From assembly GCA_963849065.1 (NCBI GenBank), contig CAWKFM010000004.1, positions 434,001 to 498,000 on the forward strand: a stretch of DNA of 64,000 nt. The letters are read 5' to 3'. The stretch's first letter is position 1. Every line of letters begins with the position of its first letter. Below the pieces are notes generated by a model that had not been told where the DNA came from, searched no databases, and saw only the letters and a program-made list of their open reading frames with translations. The position numbers and the translations under genes were made by a program. Of this stretch, positions 19,468-28,127 are shown one piece after another. This stretch comes from TOLSYN sp963849065. GTDB lineage: Bacteria; Acidobacteriota; Terriglobia; Terriglobales; Acidobacteriaceae.

Positions 19468-19740
19468 TCGTGGCTCCCACGATGGTATCGCGTCCGTGGC
19501 CGGAGCGCGAATCGCGAAGGGCCAAGATGCGGCGCGGCGGGCGATTTAGTACAAGCTCGGAAGTTGTACGAACAGTGCAGAAAGTTCCCGCAGAGTGGAA
19601 TATAGTGCTTAGAGGGGAGCTCGGCAGGCTTTTACCGGAGCGCAGCCAACCCTGGAAGCCATTGCACGGTTCAGATTTACACATAACAGCAAGAATGGCG
19701 ATACAGGTGCAGACCTGTTTATGAAAGGACTCACGAAGAC

Positions 19741-20259
19741 ATGTGGAAGCCGTCAACACAGCCCGGCACTAATCCAACGCCTGCGGATGCGCAGCGCCAG
19801 CCCTCTATACCAACTCCTGCCCCGGAGTACAACAACAGCACGCCCAAGCCGTTGAGCTCGGCCACCGCGGTCTCCGACCAGGCCACCATCGGAAAGTCGC
19901 TGGTCATCAAGGGCGAAGTCACGGGATCGGAATCGCTTTACATCGACGGCCGGGTGGAAGGTTCGATCCATCTGCCGGGGAACCGGGTAACGGTGGGCCG
20001 CAACGGTGTGGTCGCCGCCAATATCACGGCCCGCGAGGCAGTGATCCTGGGCAAGGTGCGGGGCAACGTCACGGCCACCGACCGGGTGGACATTCGAAAC
20101 GAAGGTTCGCTGACCGGCGACGTGGTGGCGCAGCGGATCAGCATTGAAGATGGCGCGTTCTTCAAGGGCGGAATCGATATCCGCAAGCCGAACGCGGGCG
20201 AGAAGCCGCCGGCAGACGCTCCGGCCGCAGTGGCGGACAAGCCGGCGATCCGGGTCTGA
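19741..20259 (+). CDS. Bactofilin (polymer-forming cytoskeletal protein)
   Basis: A 172-residue protein with a disordered, Pro/Ser-rich N-terminus (about 1-45), a right-handed beta-helix core (about 50-150) and a Pro/Ala-rich tail. The core shows the bactofilin repeat of short beta turns with conserved Gly: SLVIKGEVTGSESLYIDGRV, GNRVTVGRNG, KVRGNVTATDRV and GSLTGDVVAQRISIEDGAFFKG. Bactofilins self-assemble into filaments at the inner membrane and help shape the cell or place envelope enzymes. The gene is followed by a hairpin and appears monocistronic. Confidence 0.93.
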   Translation: MWKPSTQPGTNPTPADAQRQPSIPTPAPEYNNSTPKPLSSATAVSDQATIGKSLVIKGEVTGSESLYIDGRVEGSIHLPGNRVTVGRNGVVAANITAREAVILGKVRGNVTATDRVDIRNEGSLTGDVVAQRISIEDGAFFKGGIDIRKPNAGEKPPADAPAAVADKPAIRV

Positions 20260-20289
20260 GCCTGAAAGCCGCTAAGACGAGTTGCGAGG

Positions 20290-20314
20290 GCCCGGCAGCG
20301 GTGCTGCCGGGCTT
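20290..20314 (+). terminator. Hairpin after bactofilin gene
   Basis: A perfect 10-bp GC-rich inverted repeat (GCCCGGCAGC / GCTGCCGGGC) with a 3-base loop, 30 bases after the bactofilin stop, followed by only two T. A likely terminator, though the T-run is weak. Confidence 0.6.
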
Positions 20315-20417
20315 CGGACTTCAAGGAGGGCGACGCTGTCTGGAAGTCGTTCACGATATTTTCTAATGGGCGGAGTCATCCGCGGTAGGCGCGAAGGGCG
20401 CGAGGTGTGATCTGAAT

Positions 20418-20639
20418 ATGCTGGAAAAAGTTTTTAATCTGTTTGGTTGCCGGCATACTCGCCTTTCGGTGCCGTTTTCGATGGAAACGGCACGGCAAAA
20501 TCAGGCGCATCTGGATTGGGCGGAAGAGCTGCCAACCGGTTGTTCGCACTACGTAGTATGTCTGGATTGTGGACGGCGCTTTGGTTATGACTGGAGCGAG
20601 ATGAGGGTGGTCAAGACGAAGATGAAGGCCGCGGGGTAG
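20418..20639 (+). CDS. Small hypothetical protein with putative zinc-binding Cys/His
   Basis: A 73-residue protein with CRHTRLSVPFS near the N-terminus and CSHYVVCLDCGRRFGYDW in the middle, a spacing that could form one zinc ribbon (CRH plus CLDC). The C-terminus is basic. I recognise no named family, but the compact Cys pattern and plain ATG start suggest a real gene. It lies between bactofilin and murJ, oriented toward murJ. Confidence 0.6.
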   Translation: MLEKVFNLFGCRHTRLSVPFSMETARQNQAHLDWAEELPTGCSHYVVCLDCGRRFGYDWSEMRVVKTKMKAAG

Positions 20640-20826
20640 GACCTGCGGGCCGTTCTTGTCGGGCAAGGATTGCCAGTCCGGGCAATGGTTTCAATCCACA
20701 GGGTTAGAAAGTAGTACATCGTTGCGCAAAAAGCGGAACGATGTACTCAATGGTAACAATCGGACCCTCAAACGATTCACTCTTGCGGCAATGGTTCTTT
20801 CAGAACTCCTCCCGCCGCTTGCCGGA

Positions 20827-20868
20827 ACTGCCCCACTCAAGCCAACGACAGGCTTGAATGGGCACCCG
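20827..20868 (-). repeat. Palindromic repeat copy 2, 3' of murJ
   Basis: On the minus strand: GGGTGCCCATTCAAGCC, a 7-base loop, GGCTTGAGTGGGGCAGTT. It starts 22 bases after the murJ stop. Same family and almost the same stem as the copy inside rnr. The hairpin could also end murJ transcription. Confidence 0.8.
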
Positions 20869-20889
20869 CGAACTGCTCTCCGTCTCGAA

Positions 20890-22494
20890 TCAGCTGCGGA
20901 TGAGTCTGCGTCTCACTTCTGCCGGCAGGCTCGATCCCATCATTTGCAGCGCCGCAAAGCTCACCAGGAACCAGGCCAGGGTTGCTGCTGCCAGCACCAA
21001 GGCGTCGAAGCGGAAGCCGCTGGGCATGGGAATGGCGTGAAGGATCGCGGCACATACCGCGCCGGCCGCACAGGCTGCCGCCAGGGATCGGCCCAGCTCC
21101 GCCCAGCCCAGTCCGCTCAGCCTCACCAGTCCGGCGTGGTGCAGCATCCCCGCCAGCACCAGCGTCTGCGCCAGGATGCCGACATTGGAGGCGATTACCA
21201 GCCCGGTTCCGCCATAGGCGTGGTAGAGCGTCCAGTAGATGGGCACCGATAGGAACGTCACAATGGTGCTGGCCACCATGGGGCGGAGCGTGTTGCCGGT
21301 GGCGTAGAAGGCTCTCGCATAAATGGCTTGCGCCGACCACAGGCTCAAGGAGACGGAGAACAGCGCGAAGAAGGCCGCAATGATTGCGGCTTCGGGCCGG
21401 TGCAGCGCGCCGCCGCGCAGCACCAGATCCACCGCGGGGCGCGACAGGGCCATCATCCACGCCGAGAGCAGAAACGAGAGCGCCAGGATTCGGGTGACCG
21501 AGTCGTTGACCGCCTCGGCGAATTTGCCGCGTTCGCCCTTGGTCAGAAGCGTTACGAAGAAAGGCATGGAGGCCGCGCCGGCGGCCTGTCCCACGATGGC
21601 GATGGGGACCATGAACAACTGCTTGGCAAAGTAGAGCTTGGCGTAGAGGCCGTTCTCATGCGAGGTGAGCCAGGCGATGATCCATCCGTCCACCGTCACC
21701 AGTGAGAGCCCCAGCATCAGCGGAATGGAAAGCCGCACCCACTCGTGCAAGCCCACGTCGGCCCAGTCCAGTTCAAAGCGAAAACGGATGCCGGCGCGAT
21801 GGGCTCCAATGGCGTTCAGCAGGAAGGGTCCGGCGAATGCGCCCGCGGTGGCTCCCACGGCCAGCGAGGAGACCCCGAGCGAGCGATGCAGCAACAGGCC
21901 GCCCACGATGATGCCGAGCGCGTAGATCAGGGGTGAAAGCGCCTGGTAGGCGAACTGCTTGCGCACCAGCAGCACGGCGCTGAGCACGCCGCCGATGAAA
22001 AACATGAGCTGCGCCGGCAGCAGAATGCGCGTCATGTGCGTGGCCAGCGCGGCCTTCTCGGGCGAGTATCCGGCGAAGTACCAGCGCACGAACGCCCCGG
22101 CCAGCACTTCGGCCACCACGAGTGCTGCGCCCAGCACCACCAGCATGACGGAGATGATGACCGACATGACGCGCTCGCCCTCGGCCTCTTCGCCGCGCTC
22201 GTAATAGCGGTTCAGGATGGTGATGAAGGTGATGGATGCGGCGCCACCCACCAGGAAGTAGGCGATGGTGTCCGGCAGTTGGAAGGCTGCGCGGTAGGCG
22301 TCCATTTGGCCGCCCGCGCCAAACAGGTAGGCGGTGAATTTCTCCCTCACCAGGCCGATGATGCGGGAGAGAAACGCCGAGATCATCAACAGCAGGGTTG
22401 CCGTGGCTGCGGTATGGGTATGGCCCGGCCGGAGCACGCGAAGCACACGCGCCACCGGGCTGGGGCGCACACCCGTATTGGCCGCTTCGCTCAA
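20890..22494 (-). CDS. murJ: Lipid II flippase MurJ
   Basis: A 534-residue polytopic inner-membrane protein with about 14 helices, of the MOP/MurJ family that moves lipid II to the periplasm for peptidoglycan synthesis. Diagnostic stretches are SRIIGLVREKFTAYLFGAGG with the conserved Arg and Glu near the start, then DAYRAAFQLPDTIAYFL and LNRYYERGEEAEG. Length matches the family (510-530). The start is TTG at 22494. It stands alone, followed by a palindromic repeat; the IS element begins 167 bases upstream and probably did not disturb it. Confidence 0.93.
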   Translation of the reverse strand: MSEAANTGVRPSPVARVLRVLRPGHTHTAATATLLLMISAFLSRIIGLVREKFTAYLFGAGGQMDAYRAAFQLPDTIAYFLVGGAASITFITILNRYYERGEEAEGERVMSVIISVMLVVLGAALVVAEVLAGAFVRWYFAGYSPEKAALATHMTRILLPAQLMFFIGGVLSAVLLVRKQFAYQALSPLIYALGIIVGGLLLHRSLGVSSLAVGATAGAFAGPFLLNAIGAHRAGIRFRFELDWADVGLHEWVRLSIPLMLGLSLVTVDGWIIAWLTSHENGLYAKLYFAKQLFMVPIAIVGQAAGAASMPFFVTLLTKGERGKFAEAVNDSVTRILALSFLLSAWMMALSRPAVDLVLRGGALHRPEAAIIAAFFALFSVSLSLWSAQAIYARAFYATGNTLRPMVASTIVTFLSVPIYWTLYHAYGGTGLVIASNVGILAQTLVLAGMLHHAGLVRLSGLGWAELGRSLAAACAAGAVCAAILHAIPMPSGFRFDALVLAAATLAWFLVSFAALQMMGSSLPAEVRRRLIRS

Positions 22495-22652
22495 AACTGG
22501 CTCGCAATCAATAAAGAAGGCATAGAAGGAATGTATCTATTCTAACGGTTAGAGCAGCGTTCCGCCCAAAGTGAGCAGGGGGGCCAGGGTGTGAAGTCGA
22601 GCTGGCTTTCCTCGATTCTACATGCTGCGCAGCGGTTGGCAGGAGGCGGGTA

Positions 22653-22661
22653 GTGGGTCGG
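22653..22661. repeat. Target-site duplication, left (9 bp)
   Basis: GTGGGTCGG lies directly before the left inverted repeat and recurs directly after the right one at 26072-26080. Nine-base target duplications fit IS4-family transposition. Confidence 0.9.
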
Positions 22662-22676
22662 CAGCAGTTCTAAATG
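22662..22676 (+). repeat. IS left inverted repeat
   Basis: CAGCAGTTCTAAATG, perfect inverted match to the right end at 26057-26071. Confidence 0.92.
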
Positions 22677-22731
22677 AAATGGGAACCCTGATAGCTATTT
22701 GCCCGAGCATTGAGCTGTGCTCTGTTGGGGC

Positions 22732-23466
22732 ATGGAGATATTTGAGTCGCTTTTGGCCGGGCTGCGCACGGTCTGCGGAGGATTTCCAGATTCACGCCGC
22801 AGCCGAGATGTGGACTACTCGATGGCCGATATTGGGCTTTCGGCGTTTTCCCTGTTCTTCATGCAGAGCGAGTCGTTCCTTGCTCATCAGCGGCATCTGG
22901 AGCGCGGGCGGGGCACTTCGAATTGCCATACGCTGTTCGGAATGAAGAAGATCCCCACGGATAACTACATTCGCCTGATGCTGGACAAGGTCTCCCCGGA
23001 GGCTTTGCAGCCCTGCTTCGACCAGGTGCTCGAACAACTGTGCGAGCACGACGGCCTCAAGGCATTTCAACGGCTGGGCGGACGAACGCTGGTGGCGTTG
23101 GATGGCACGGAGTATTTCTGTTCGCAAAAGCTGAGCTGCCCGCAGTGCCTGACGCGCAAACGATCGAACGGCAAAACAGAGCATTATCACGCCATGCTGG
23201 CCGCCATGATCGTAGCTCCCGGTCATAACATGGTGCTGCCACTGATGCCGGAGTTCATCGCGCCGCAGGATGGAGCTGAGAAGCAGGATTGCGAGCGCAA
23301 CGGGGCTAAGCGCTGGCTGAGCGCGCATGGCGAGCGCGTTGCTCCATTGCGCCCGATCTATCTGGGCGACGCGCTGTTCAGCAGCCAACCAATGGCCGAG
23401 GCAGTGCTCGCAACCGGCGCGGATTTTCTGTTCGTATGCAAGAAGGACAGCCACAAGACACTGTAT
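22732..23466 (+). CDS. IS4-family transposase, N-terminal exon
   Basis: The first part of a DDE transposase. Start MEIFESLLAGLRTV at 22732 (an in-frame Met at 22717 is also possible). The first catalytic Asp is in TLVALDGTEYF and the second in IYLGDALFSSQ. Homology ends after CKKDSHKTLY, where intron sequence begins; reading on gives unrelated residues and a stop at 23508. The remaining part, with the catalytic Glu, resumes at 25512 in a different frame. If the intron splices, one intact transposase mRNA of about 428 codons results; if not, the product is a truncated, inactive protein. Confidence 0.85.
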
Positions 23467-24055
23467 GTCGCGTTGGGAAAAGCTCGGAAGAGGAGGAACG
23501 GAAGATGAGTTAGTGAAACCTCTTATCCAGCCTAGCGGGTGCAAATCCCGTCTGACCAAAGCCGAGCAGGGCGGGTCAGTAGCGAGTGTTGCCATTCACT
23601 GGGTGACTGGTGGGTGCGAAGCATACACAGTGAGGAAGCAGGCCGTGAGGATCAGCACCGAAATCGTCTATGGTTCCGATGCCGACGCTCTCGTACAGGC
23701 GGAAGGCAGTATTCGGCAACAACCGTGAGTGCGAGGTTGGGCCGAAATCGGCGGTGTCTCTAGCCCAGGGCATGTTTCCAAAGAGGCTGGCCGGGAACCC
23801 AAGAGAGCTCCCCATTCTCTCCCACACCAGGAGGAACGCCTTTGGATTGGGTCGGGAGATACGTGCAACCAAGGGTCGACCGAAGGAAGCACAGAAGGAT
23901 GGCTGAGCAGTCTTACGACCTCATAGTACCTATGAAGGTGGGGAACCGCAGGGCTTCAGCAAGGAGCGGCCACGGAACCCACTGGAGGGAAGGGGGAAGC
24001 AAGCGTACGAATCTGTTGAAAGGAGACATAATCGAGGCTCAGAACTCGACACATT

Positions 24056-25366
24056 ATGTACACAGACATCGACAGAATAGCCGAACTCGCCAAGGAAGAT
24101 CCGAAGCGACAGTTCTACTCCATCGCTCACCTGATTACAGTGGAGAAGTTGTTTGGGGCATTTCGGAGTCTACGAAAGAATGCCAGTGCCGGGATCGACG
24201 GGGTCACGTACGCAGAGTACGAGACCAGCGCCGAGGAGAACGTCCGCCAGTTGCATGGGCGGCTCGTGGCAGGCAAATATCAGGTTCAACCGCTACGCCG
24301 AGTCTATATTCCCAAGGAGAACGGGCAACAGAGACCCATCTCGATTCCCGCCCTGGAGGATAAGATCGTGCAGAAAGTGGCAGTGGAACTGCTCAACGCC
24401 ATCTACGAGCAGGACTTTCTCGATTGCTCGTACGGGTTTCGGCCCGGACGCGGGCAACACCAGGCCCTGGATGAAGTGAGGCGGGTGATCTGTACCCGTC
24501 CCATGGAATGGATTCTGGAACTGGACATTCGCTCCTTCTTCGACAAAATTGTACGGGGCACTCTCATCGAGATGATGGAGAAGCGCGTAAGTGACGGTAG
24601 CGTGCTCCGCCTGATCCGGAAATGGATCAAGGTCGGAGTTGTCGAAGACGGCCAACTGCTGGTAAGCGAGACAGGTACAGGGCAGGGGCAGCCGATCAGC
24701 CCGCTTCTGGCCAATATTTACCTGCATCACGCACTCGATGAGTGGTTCGAGGATGTGGTGAAGCCCCGTTTGAAAGGGGAAGCCTACGAGGTTCGTTATG
24801 CCGACGACGCCATCCTGTGCTTTCAGCACAAGGAGGACGCTGAGAAGGTGCTGAGGGTCTTACCGAAGAGGTTTGAGAAGTACGGTCTGACTCTGCACCC
24901 GGAGAAGACGCGGTTGATTGAGTTTGGGCGCTATGCAGCGAGGAATGCGAAGAAACAGGGGAGTAAGCCTGAAACCTTCGATTTCCTCGGCTTCGAGCAC
25001 CTTTGCGCCCGCAACCGGAAGGGTGGGTTCACAGTGCACGTGAAGACGATAGCCAAACGGCTCCGCAGAGGGCTGAAGGCCATCGCCGACTGGTGTAAGC
25101 AACACCGGCACGAGCCCGTGGACGAGCAGCAGAAAACCCTGAACGCCAAACTCCGCGGTCATTACCAATATTACGGACGCCCATCGAACTACAGAAGTAT
25201 CCGGCAGTTCTATCGGCGTGTTCGCCGCATATGGAGGGAATGGCTGGGTCGTCGCACACGCGGACGGCTGCTGACGTGGGAGAGATACCAAGCTATCCTA
25301 CGACAGCATCCGCTGCTGTTACCTCGCATTACACATGCCTGGTCGGGGGCGGGGAGTCACGCCTGA
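24056..25366 (+). CDS. ltrA: Group II intron reverse transcriptase/maturase
   Basis: A 436-residue intron-encoded protein that helps splicing and copies intron RNA during retrohoming. Reverse-transcriptase blocks are clear: SYGFRPGRGQHQALDEV, ILELDIRSFFDKI, GTGQGQPISPLLANIYL and the catalytic RYADDAILCF. The maturase X domain follows (about residues 330-420, with LNAKLRGHYQYYGRPSNYRS). It ends after a short basic region without an HNH endonuclease, so it would home without second-strand cleavage by its own nuclease, as in many bacterial group II lineages. The frame is complete, so the intron may be active. Confidence 0.95.
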   Translation: MYTDIDRIAELAKEDPKRQFYSIAHLITVEKLFGAFRSLRKNASAGIDGVTYAEYETSAEENVRQLHGRLVAGKYQVQPLRRVYIPKENGQQRPISIPALEDKIVQKVAVELLNAIYEQDFLDCSYGFRPGRGQHQALDEVRRVICTRPMEWILELDIRSFFDKIVRGTLIEMMEKRVSDGSVLRLIRKWIKVGVVEDGQLLVSETGTGQGQPISPLLANIYLHHALDEWFEDVVKPRLKGEAYEVRYADDAILCFQHKEDAEKVLRVLPKRFEKYGLTLHPEKTRLIEFGRYAARNAKKQGSKPETFDFLGFEHLCARNRKGGFTVHVKTIAKRLRRGLKAIADWCKQHRHEPVDEQQKTLNAKLRGHYQYYGRPSNYRSIRQFYRRVRRIWREWLGRRTRGRLLTWERYQAILRQHPLLLPRITHAWSGAGSHA

Positions 25367-25367
25367 A

Positions 25368-25511
25368 GAACCGGCTGCGGGAAATCTGCACGGCCGGGTC
25401 TGTGAGGGAGGAGCCTCTCGGCGGGTCATGGTGGACTTAAACGGGCACGAAGCTGGAAACGGCGGATACAGCCAAAGAACACCTACAACTCACCATGGCT
25501 CCTCTACTCGG
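25368..25511 (+). ncRNA. Group II intron domains V and VI
   Basis: Domain V (25368-25400) folds as a GAACCGGC / GCCGGGTC stem with the two-base AC bulge (GCACGGCC) and a tetraloop-like tip. Domain VI pairs GAGGGAGGAGCC (25404-25415) with GGCTCCTCTACTC (25497-25509), leaving A25506 unpaired as the branch-point adenosine. The domain VI loop is unusually long, about 80 bases, and contains a further ATGGTG / CACCAT pair. Confidence 0.75.
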
Positions 25512-26063
25512 AAGTATGTAGAGGGTGCGCCGTTGGACGAGCGTGCCGTGACCGAACGCAAGCCCGGCAACCGCAGCCTGACGTATCGATACCGCTGGAT
25601 CGAGGGGGTTCCGCTGCGCGATGGCAAAGATGCGATGAACGTCAACTGGCTTGGGGTCAGCATCCTCGATGCCATGGGGAAGACTACTTACGATGGCGCT
25701 TTTGTGACCAGCCTGTCCGTGACGGCGGAGAACGTGGTGGAGATCGCGGCTTGCGCCAGAGCCCGTTGGAAGATCGAAAACGAAAGCTTCAACGTGCTGA
25801 AAAACAACGGTTATAACCTGGCGCACAACTTCGGACATGGGAAGACATATCTGGCCAGGATGTTCGCGGCCATGAATCTGTTGGCCTTCGCCTTCCATAC
25901 CGCATGTGACTGCATGGAAACGCTCTGGCAACAAGCCCGCGAGGCTATCGGAACTCGCTCCCGCTTCTTCCAGGACCTTCGCTCCATCTCCGCTTACGTC
26001 GTCTTCCCCTCTTGGACCAGTCTCGTGATTACGCTCGCCTCAGGTAAGGCCCCGCCCATTTAG
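25512..26063 (+). CDS. IS4-family transposase, C-terminal exon
   Basis: The 3' exon begins KYVEGAPLDERAVTERKPG and includes YRYRWIEGVPLRDGKD, then ARARWKIENESFNVLKNNGY, which holds the catalytic Glu region (YREK-like) of IS4 enzymes. It ends with ASGKAPPI just inside the right inverted repeat. It lacks its own start and depends on splicing of the intron to be joined to the first exon. No frameshift or stop is seen, so the gene looks intact apart from the intron. Confidence 0.85.
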   Translation, partial: KYVEGAPLDERAVTERKPGNRSLTYRYRWIEGVPLRDGKDAMNVNWLGVSILDAMGKTTYDGAFVTSLSVTAENVVEIAACARARWKIENESFNVLKNNGYNLAHNFGHGKTYLARMFAAMNLLAFAFHTACDCMETLWQQAREAIGTRSRFFQDLRSISAYVVFPSWTSLVITLASGKAPPI

Positions 26064-26071
26064 AACTGCTG
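26057..26071 (-). repeat. IS right inverted repeat
   Basis: CATTTAGAACTGCTG, perfect inverted match to 22662-22676. It overlaps the last codons and stop of the transposase reading frame. Confidence 0.92.
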
Positions 26072-26080
26072 GTGGGTCGG
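26072..26080. repeat. Target-site duplication, right (9 bp)
   Basis: GTGGGTCGG, direct copy of 22653-22661. Confidence 0.9.
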
Positions 26081-26166
26081 TCCGGATTGCCCGTTCGCCG
26101 CTCGGAACCGAAGACGGCGAGCTGACAGTTGTTGACGCCGGACGGAAAGCGAGTCACGCAATTCCA

Positions 26167-27873
26167 TCACTTCTTCAAACCATAAACAACAACTCCATAA
26201 TTCTTTGGAAAGTGCTTAGGCCGTACCCCGCCGCACCACCGTTTCAGCGGCTCCTTGTCACCTGCCGTGCCCACAAACACCTTGCCGTTGGCAATCGTGG
26301 GAGGGGCGAAGCGCGCCAGCAGTCCCAGACTATTGCCAGTGTCTGAGAGCAGCGCATCCTGCCCCTGGCTTCGCCAAAGCTCCTGGCTTACGTCTTCGGC
26401 ATTCAGCGCGAGGAGCATACCCTTTACACCGCGGTAGCTGTTGGCATCTCCGTTGGCTGGAACCAAAACCCAAACGATACCTGAACCGGGGTTGCTACCG
26501 TTGCTGGATACGCTGATGATCCCGCCCGGCATCCAGTTCTCCATCGGAGCGCCGCAGGGCACGACACCCGGCTTGGGAGGCACCCACTGGCTTCTGCGCA
26601 GTCCGGTCCATTCAAATTTGCCGTTCACCAAGGGAAAGGCCTTGAGGTGATCGCCTTCCCCCATGACGTACAGCCAGCTTTTGCCTCCTGGACCTTCCCA
26701 GAACACAGGGGATCCATGAATGTGGCCCTTGGCCGCTTTCCATTTCTGAACCATCAGGGGGCCATCCTGACACATCGGAATCGAGTTGCAAGCACCGTTC
26801 TTTGGAAGGGCTCGCGCGGGGTAATACTTGGCCAGTTTGTCGGCGTGCATGAGATATAGGACGCCTGCCTTGCCGCCGCCCACCACAAAGCCGTTAAACA
26901 GAAGCGGGCCCGACGAGCCCTGGTCGAGATCACAGCGATCCAGAAAAAGCTGATTGCAGGGGGTAAAGTAATCGGCAACGGCGAGACCTTCCTTGCCAAG
27001 GTGCAACTTGAGCAGGCTATTCCCGTAGAGCTGGCGTGCCGGCTCAAAGTCGCCATCGCCGGTTTGGAGGTACAGGTTTCCCTCGCTGTCGGCGGCGGGA
27101 CCCTGGCCACCCTGCCAAATTCCGCCGTTGCGCCCGGCCGGCGTGGGACTCCAGACAGTCTTCAGAGTCAGCGTGGCGGCTTCGTACACAAACAACCAAC
27201 CGGCCGAACCCTCCGGATTGTCGCCGCCAAAAGCTACGTAGAGAGCACCGTCGGCAAGCAGCAGCGCCGCCCGCTGTTTGCGCACTTGCTTCCAACCCTT
27301 GCGATTTTCAGTGAAGCTCCGGCCGGCTACGGATCCGTGGATGATCACGGGACCCTGCTTAACATTTCCGGAGTTGAGATCGAGGTTGTAAATGCGGTAC
27401 TGGCCGTCGTCGTTCCATGCCACCACGTAGAGCGAACTGCTGGCGCGGTCGATTACCGGTGTGCCCAGGATCCCCCACCAAGGATCATCGGTGGCGGCCC
27501 ATGGGTCTAAACTTGTGTTGCCCGTTTGCGGCTCGCCCAAATACCTGGCCCAAACCAGTGTGTCGCTGGCGGTTGAGGGCTTTTGGTCGGCCATGTAGGC
27601 ATACACGGTGCCTTTCATCGATGCGAAAATTACGGTGTTACAGCCGGCGGGGCACTTCGCGCTCTTCAGGCTGGACACGTAAAGCGGTTGCGCCATGACC
27701 TTGGCGTCCGAATAAAGCGTCCACAATTTACCGAATCGGGTTCGGACGGTCTGATGATTGAGAACCATTTCCCGCGTGTTGAGTCCGCTGCGCTGGTTAT
27801 CATTGTGCTGAGTAAGCACATCGACTTGCGCAAAGGCCATGGAAGCTGCGAGCAGCAGACACAAGGGGCGCAT
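26167..27873 (-). CDS. Exported PQQ-type beta-propeller protein, unknown function
   Basis: A protein of 568 residues from the ATG at 27873 (an upstream start at 27936 is possible). A signal peptide (MRPLCLLLAASMAFAQ) is followed by repeated blades typical of PQQ-dehydrogenase-like or BamB-like propellers, for example TVIFASMKGTVYAYMA, TPVIDRASSSLYVVAWND, NLYLQTGDGDFEPARQLYG and PTIANGKVFVGTAGDKE. I see no clear active-site Asp/Glu and quinone-binding disulfide set, so enzyme activity is unproven. Several Cys (CPAGC, CDLD, CNSIPMC, CGGV) suggest disulfides in the periplasm. It is the gene downstream of the IS. Confidence 0.78.
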   Translation of the reverse strand: MRPLCLLLAASMAFAQVDVLTQHNDNQRSGLNTREMVLNHQTVRTRFGKLWTLYSDAKVMAQPLYVSSLKSAKCPAGCNTVIFASMKGTVYAYMADQKPSTASDTLVWARYLGEPQTGNTSLDPWAATDDPWWGILGTPVIDRASSSLYVVAWNDDGQYRIYNLDLNSGNVKQGPVIIHGSVAGRSFTENRKGWKQVRKQRAALLLADGALYVAFGGDNPEGSAGWLFVYEAATLTLKTVWSPTPAGRNGGIWQGGQGPAADSEGNLYLQTGDGDFEPARQLYGNSLLKLHLGKEGLAVADYFTPCNQLFLDRCDLDQGSSGPLLFNGFVVGGGKAGVLYLMHADKLAKYYPARALPKNGACNSIPMCQDGPLMVQKWKAAKGHIHGSPVFWEGPGGKSWLYVMGEGDHLKAFPLVNGKFEWTGLRRSQWVPPKPGVVPCGAPMENWMPGGIISVSSNGSNPGSGIVWVLVPANGDANSYRGVKGMLLALNAEDVSQELWRSQGQDALLSDTGNSLGLLARFAPPTIANGKVFVGTAGDKEPLKRWCGGVRPKHFPKNYGVVVYGLKK

Positions 27874-28127
27874 CCGGCACTCCAGGTGGAATCCATTGAA
27901 TGCTTTTAAGAGGGCAACCGCGTTTTCAATCCGCATTTTGATTCGAGATTAAAGCTGCGGCGCATTCTATTCCGATTCACTTACGGTGCACAAATTCCGC
28001 GATGCCGAGCGGTGGTTGTTTGGTCGCCAAGCCGGGAGCAAACCCGCTGCCGAGCGGTGCCGCGCGTGGGCGAAGCGGGCGGGATTCAGTACAATAGGCG
28101 GAAGATCAGGTTTCCCAGGGGTGCTTC

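Larger units (their letters stand above)
23467..25511 (+). mobile_element. Group II intron inside the transposase gene
   Basis: About 2,045 bases. It carries a domain I-like 5' region (EBS2-type hairpin GCGGGTGCAAATCCCG at about 23535-23550; AAGAGG/CCTCTT pairing at its start), an intron-encoded reverse transcriptase, a typical domain V (25368-25400) and a domain VI with a bulged A at 25506. Boundaries were placed where transposase homology stops (KTLY) and resumes (KYVEGAP) with the reading frames joined; they can slide by one or two bases. The 5' end then reads GTCGCG, off the usual GTGYG. A candidate EBS1 is ACAGTG at 23627-23632, complementary to exon bases 23459-23464. Confidence 0.85.
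22662..26071 (+). mobile_element. IS4-family insertion sequence interrupted by a group II intron
   Basis: The element is 3,410 bp long. Its ends are 15-bp perfect inverted repeats (CAGCAGTTCTAAATG at 22662-22676, complement at 26057-26071), and it is flanked by 9-bp direct repeats. Removing the 2,045-base intron leaves about 1,365 bp, in the range of IS4-type elements. The transposase gene fills most of this, in two exons on the plus strand. The intact ends and perfect target duplication suggest recent insertion. It sits between murJ and a PQQ-propeller gene. Confidence 0.9.

Noticed and set aside
22653..26080. Reading the 1.3-kb reverse transcriptase as a defence (DRT/retron) RT
   Set aside because: It has a maturase X domain and is flanked by domain V/VI and domain I-like RNA inside an IS, so it is a group II intron protein.
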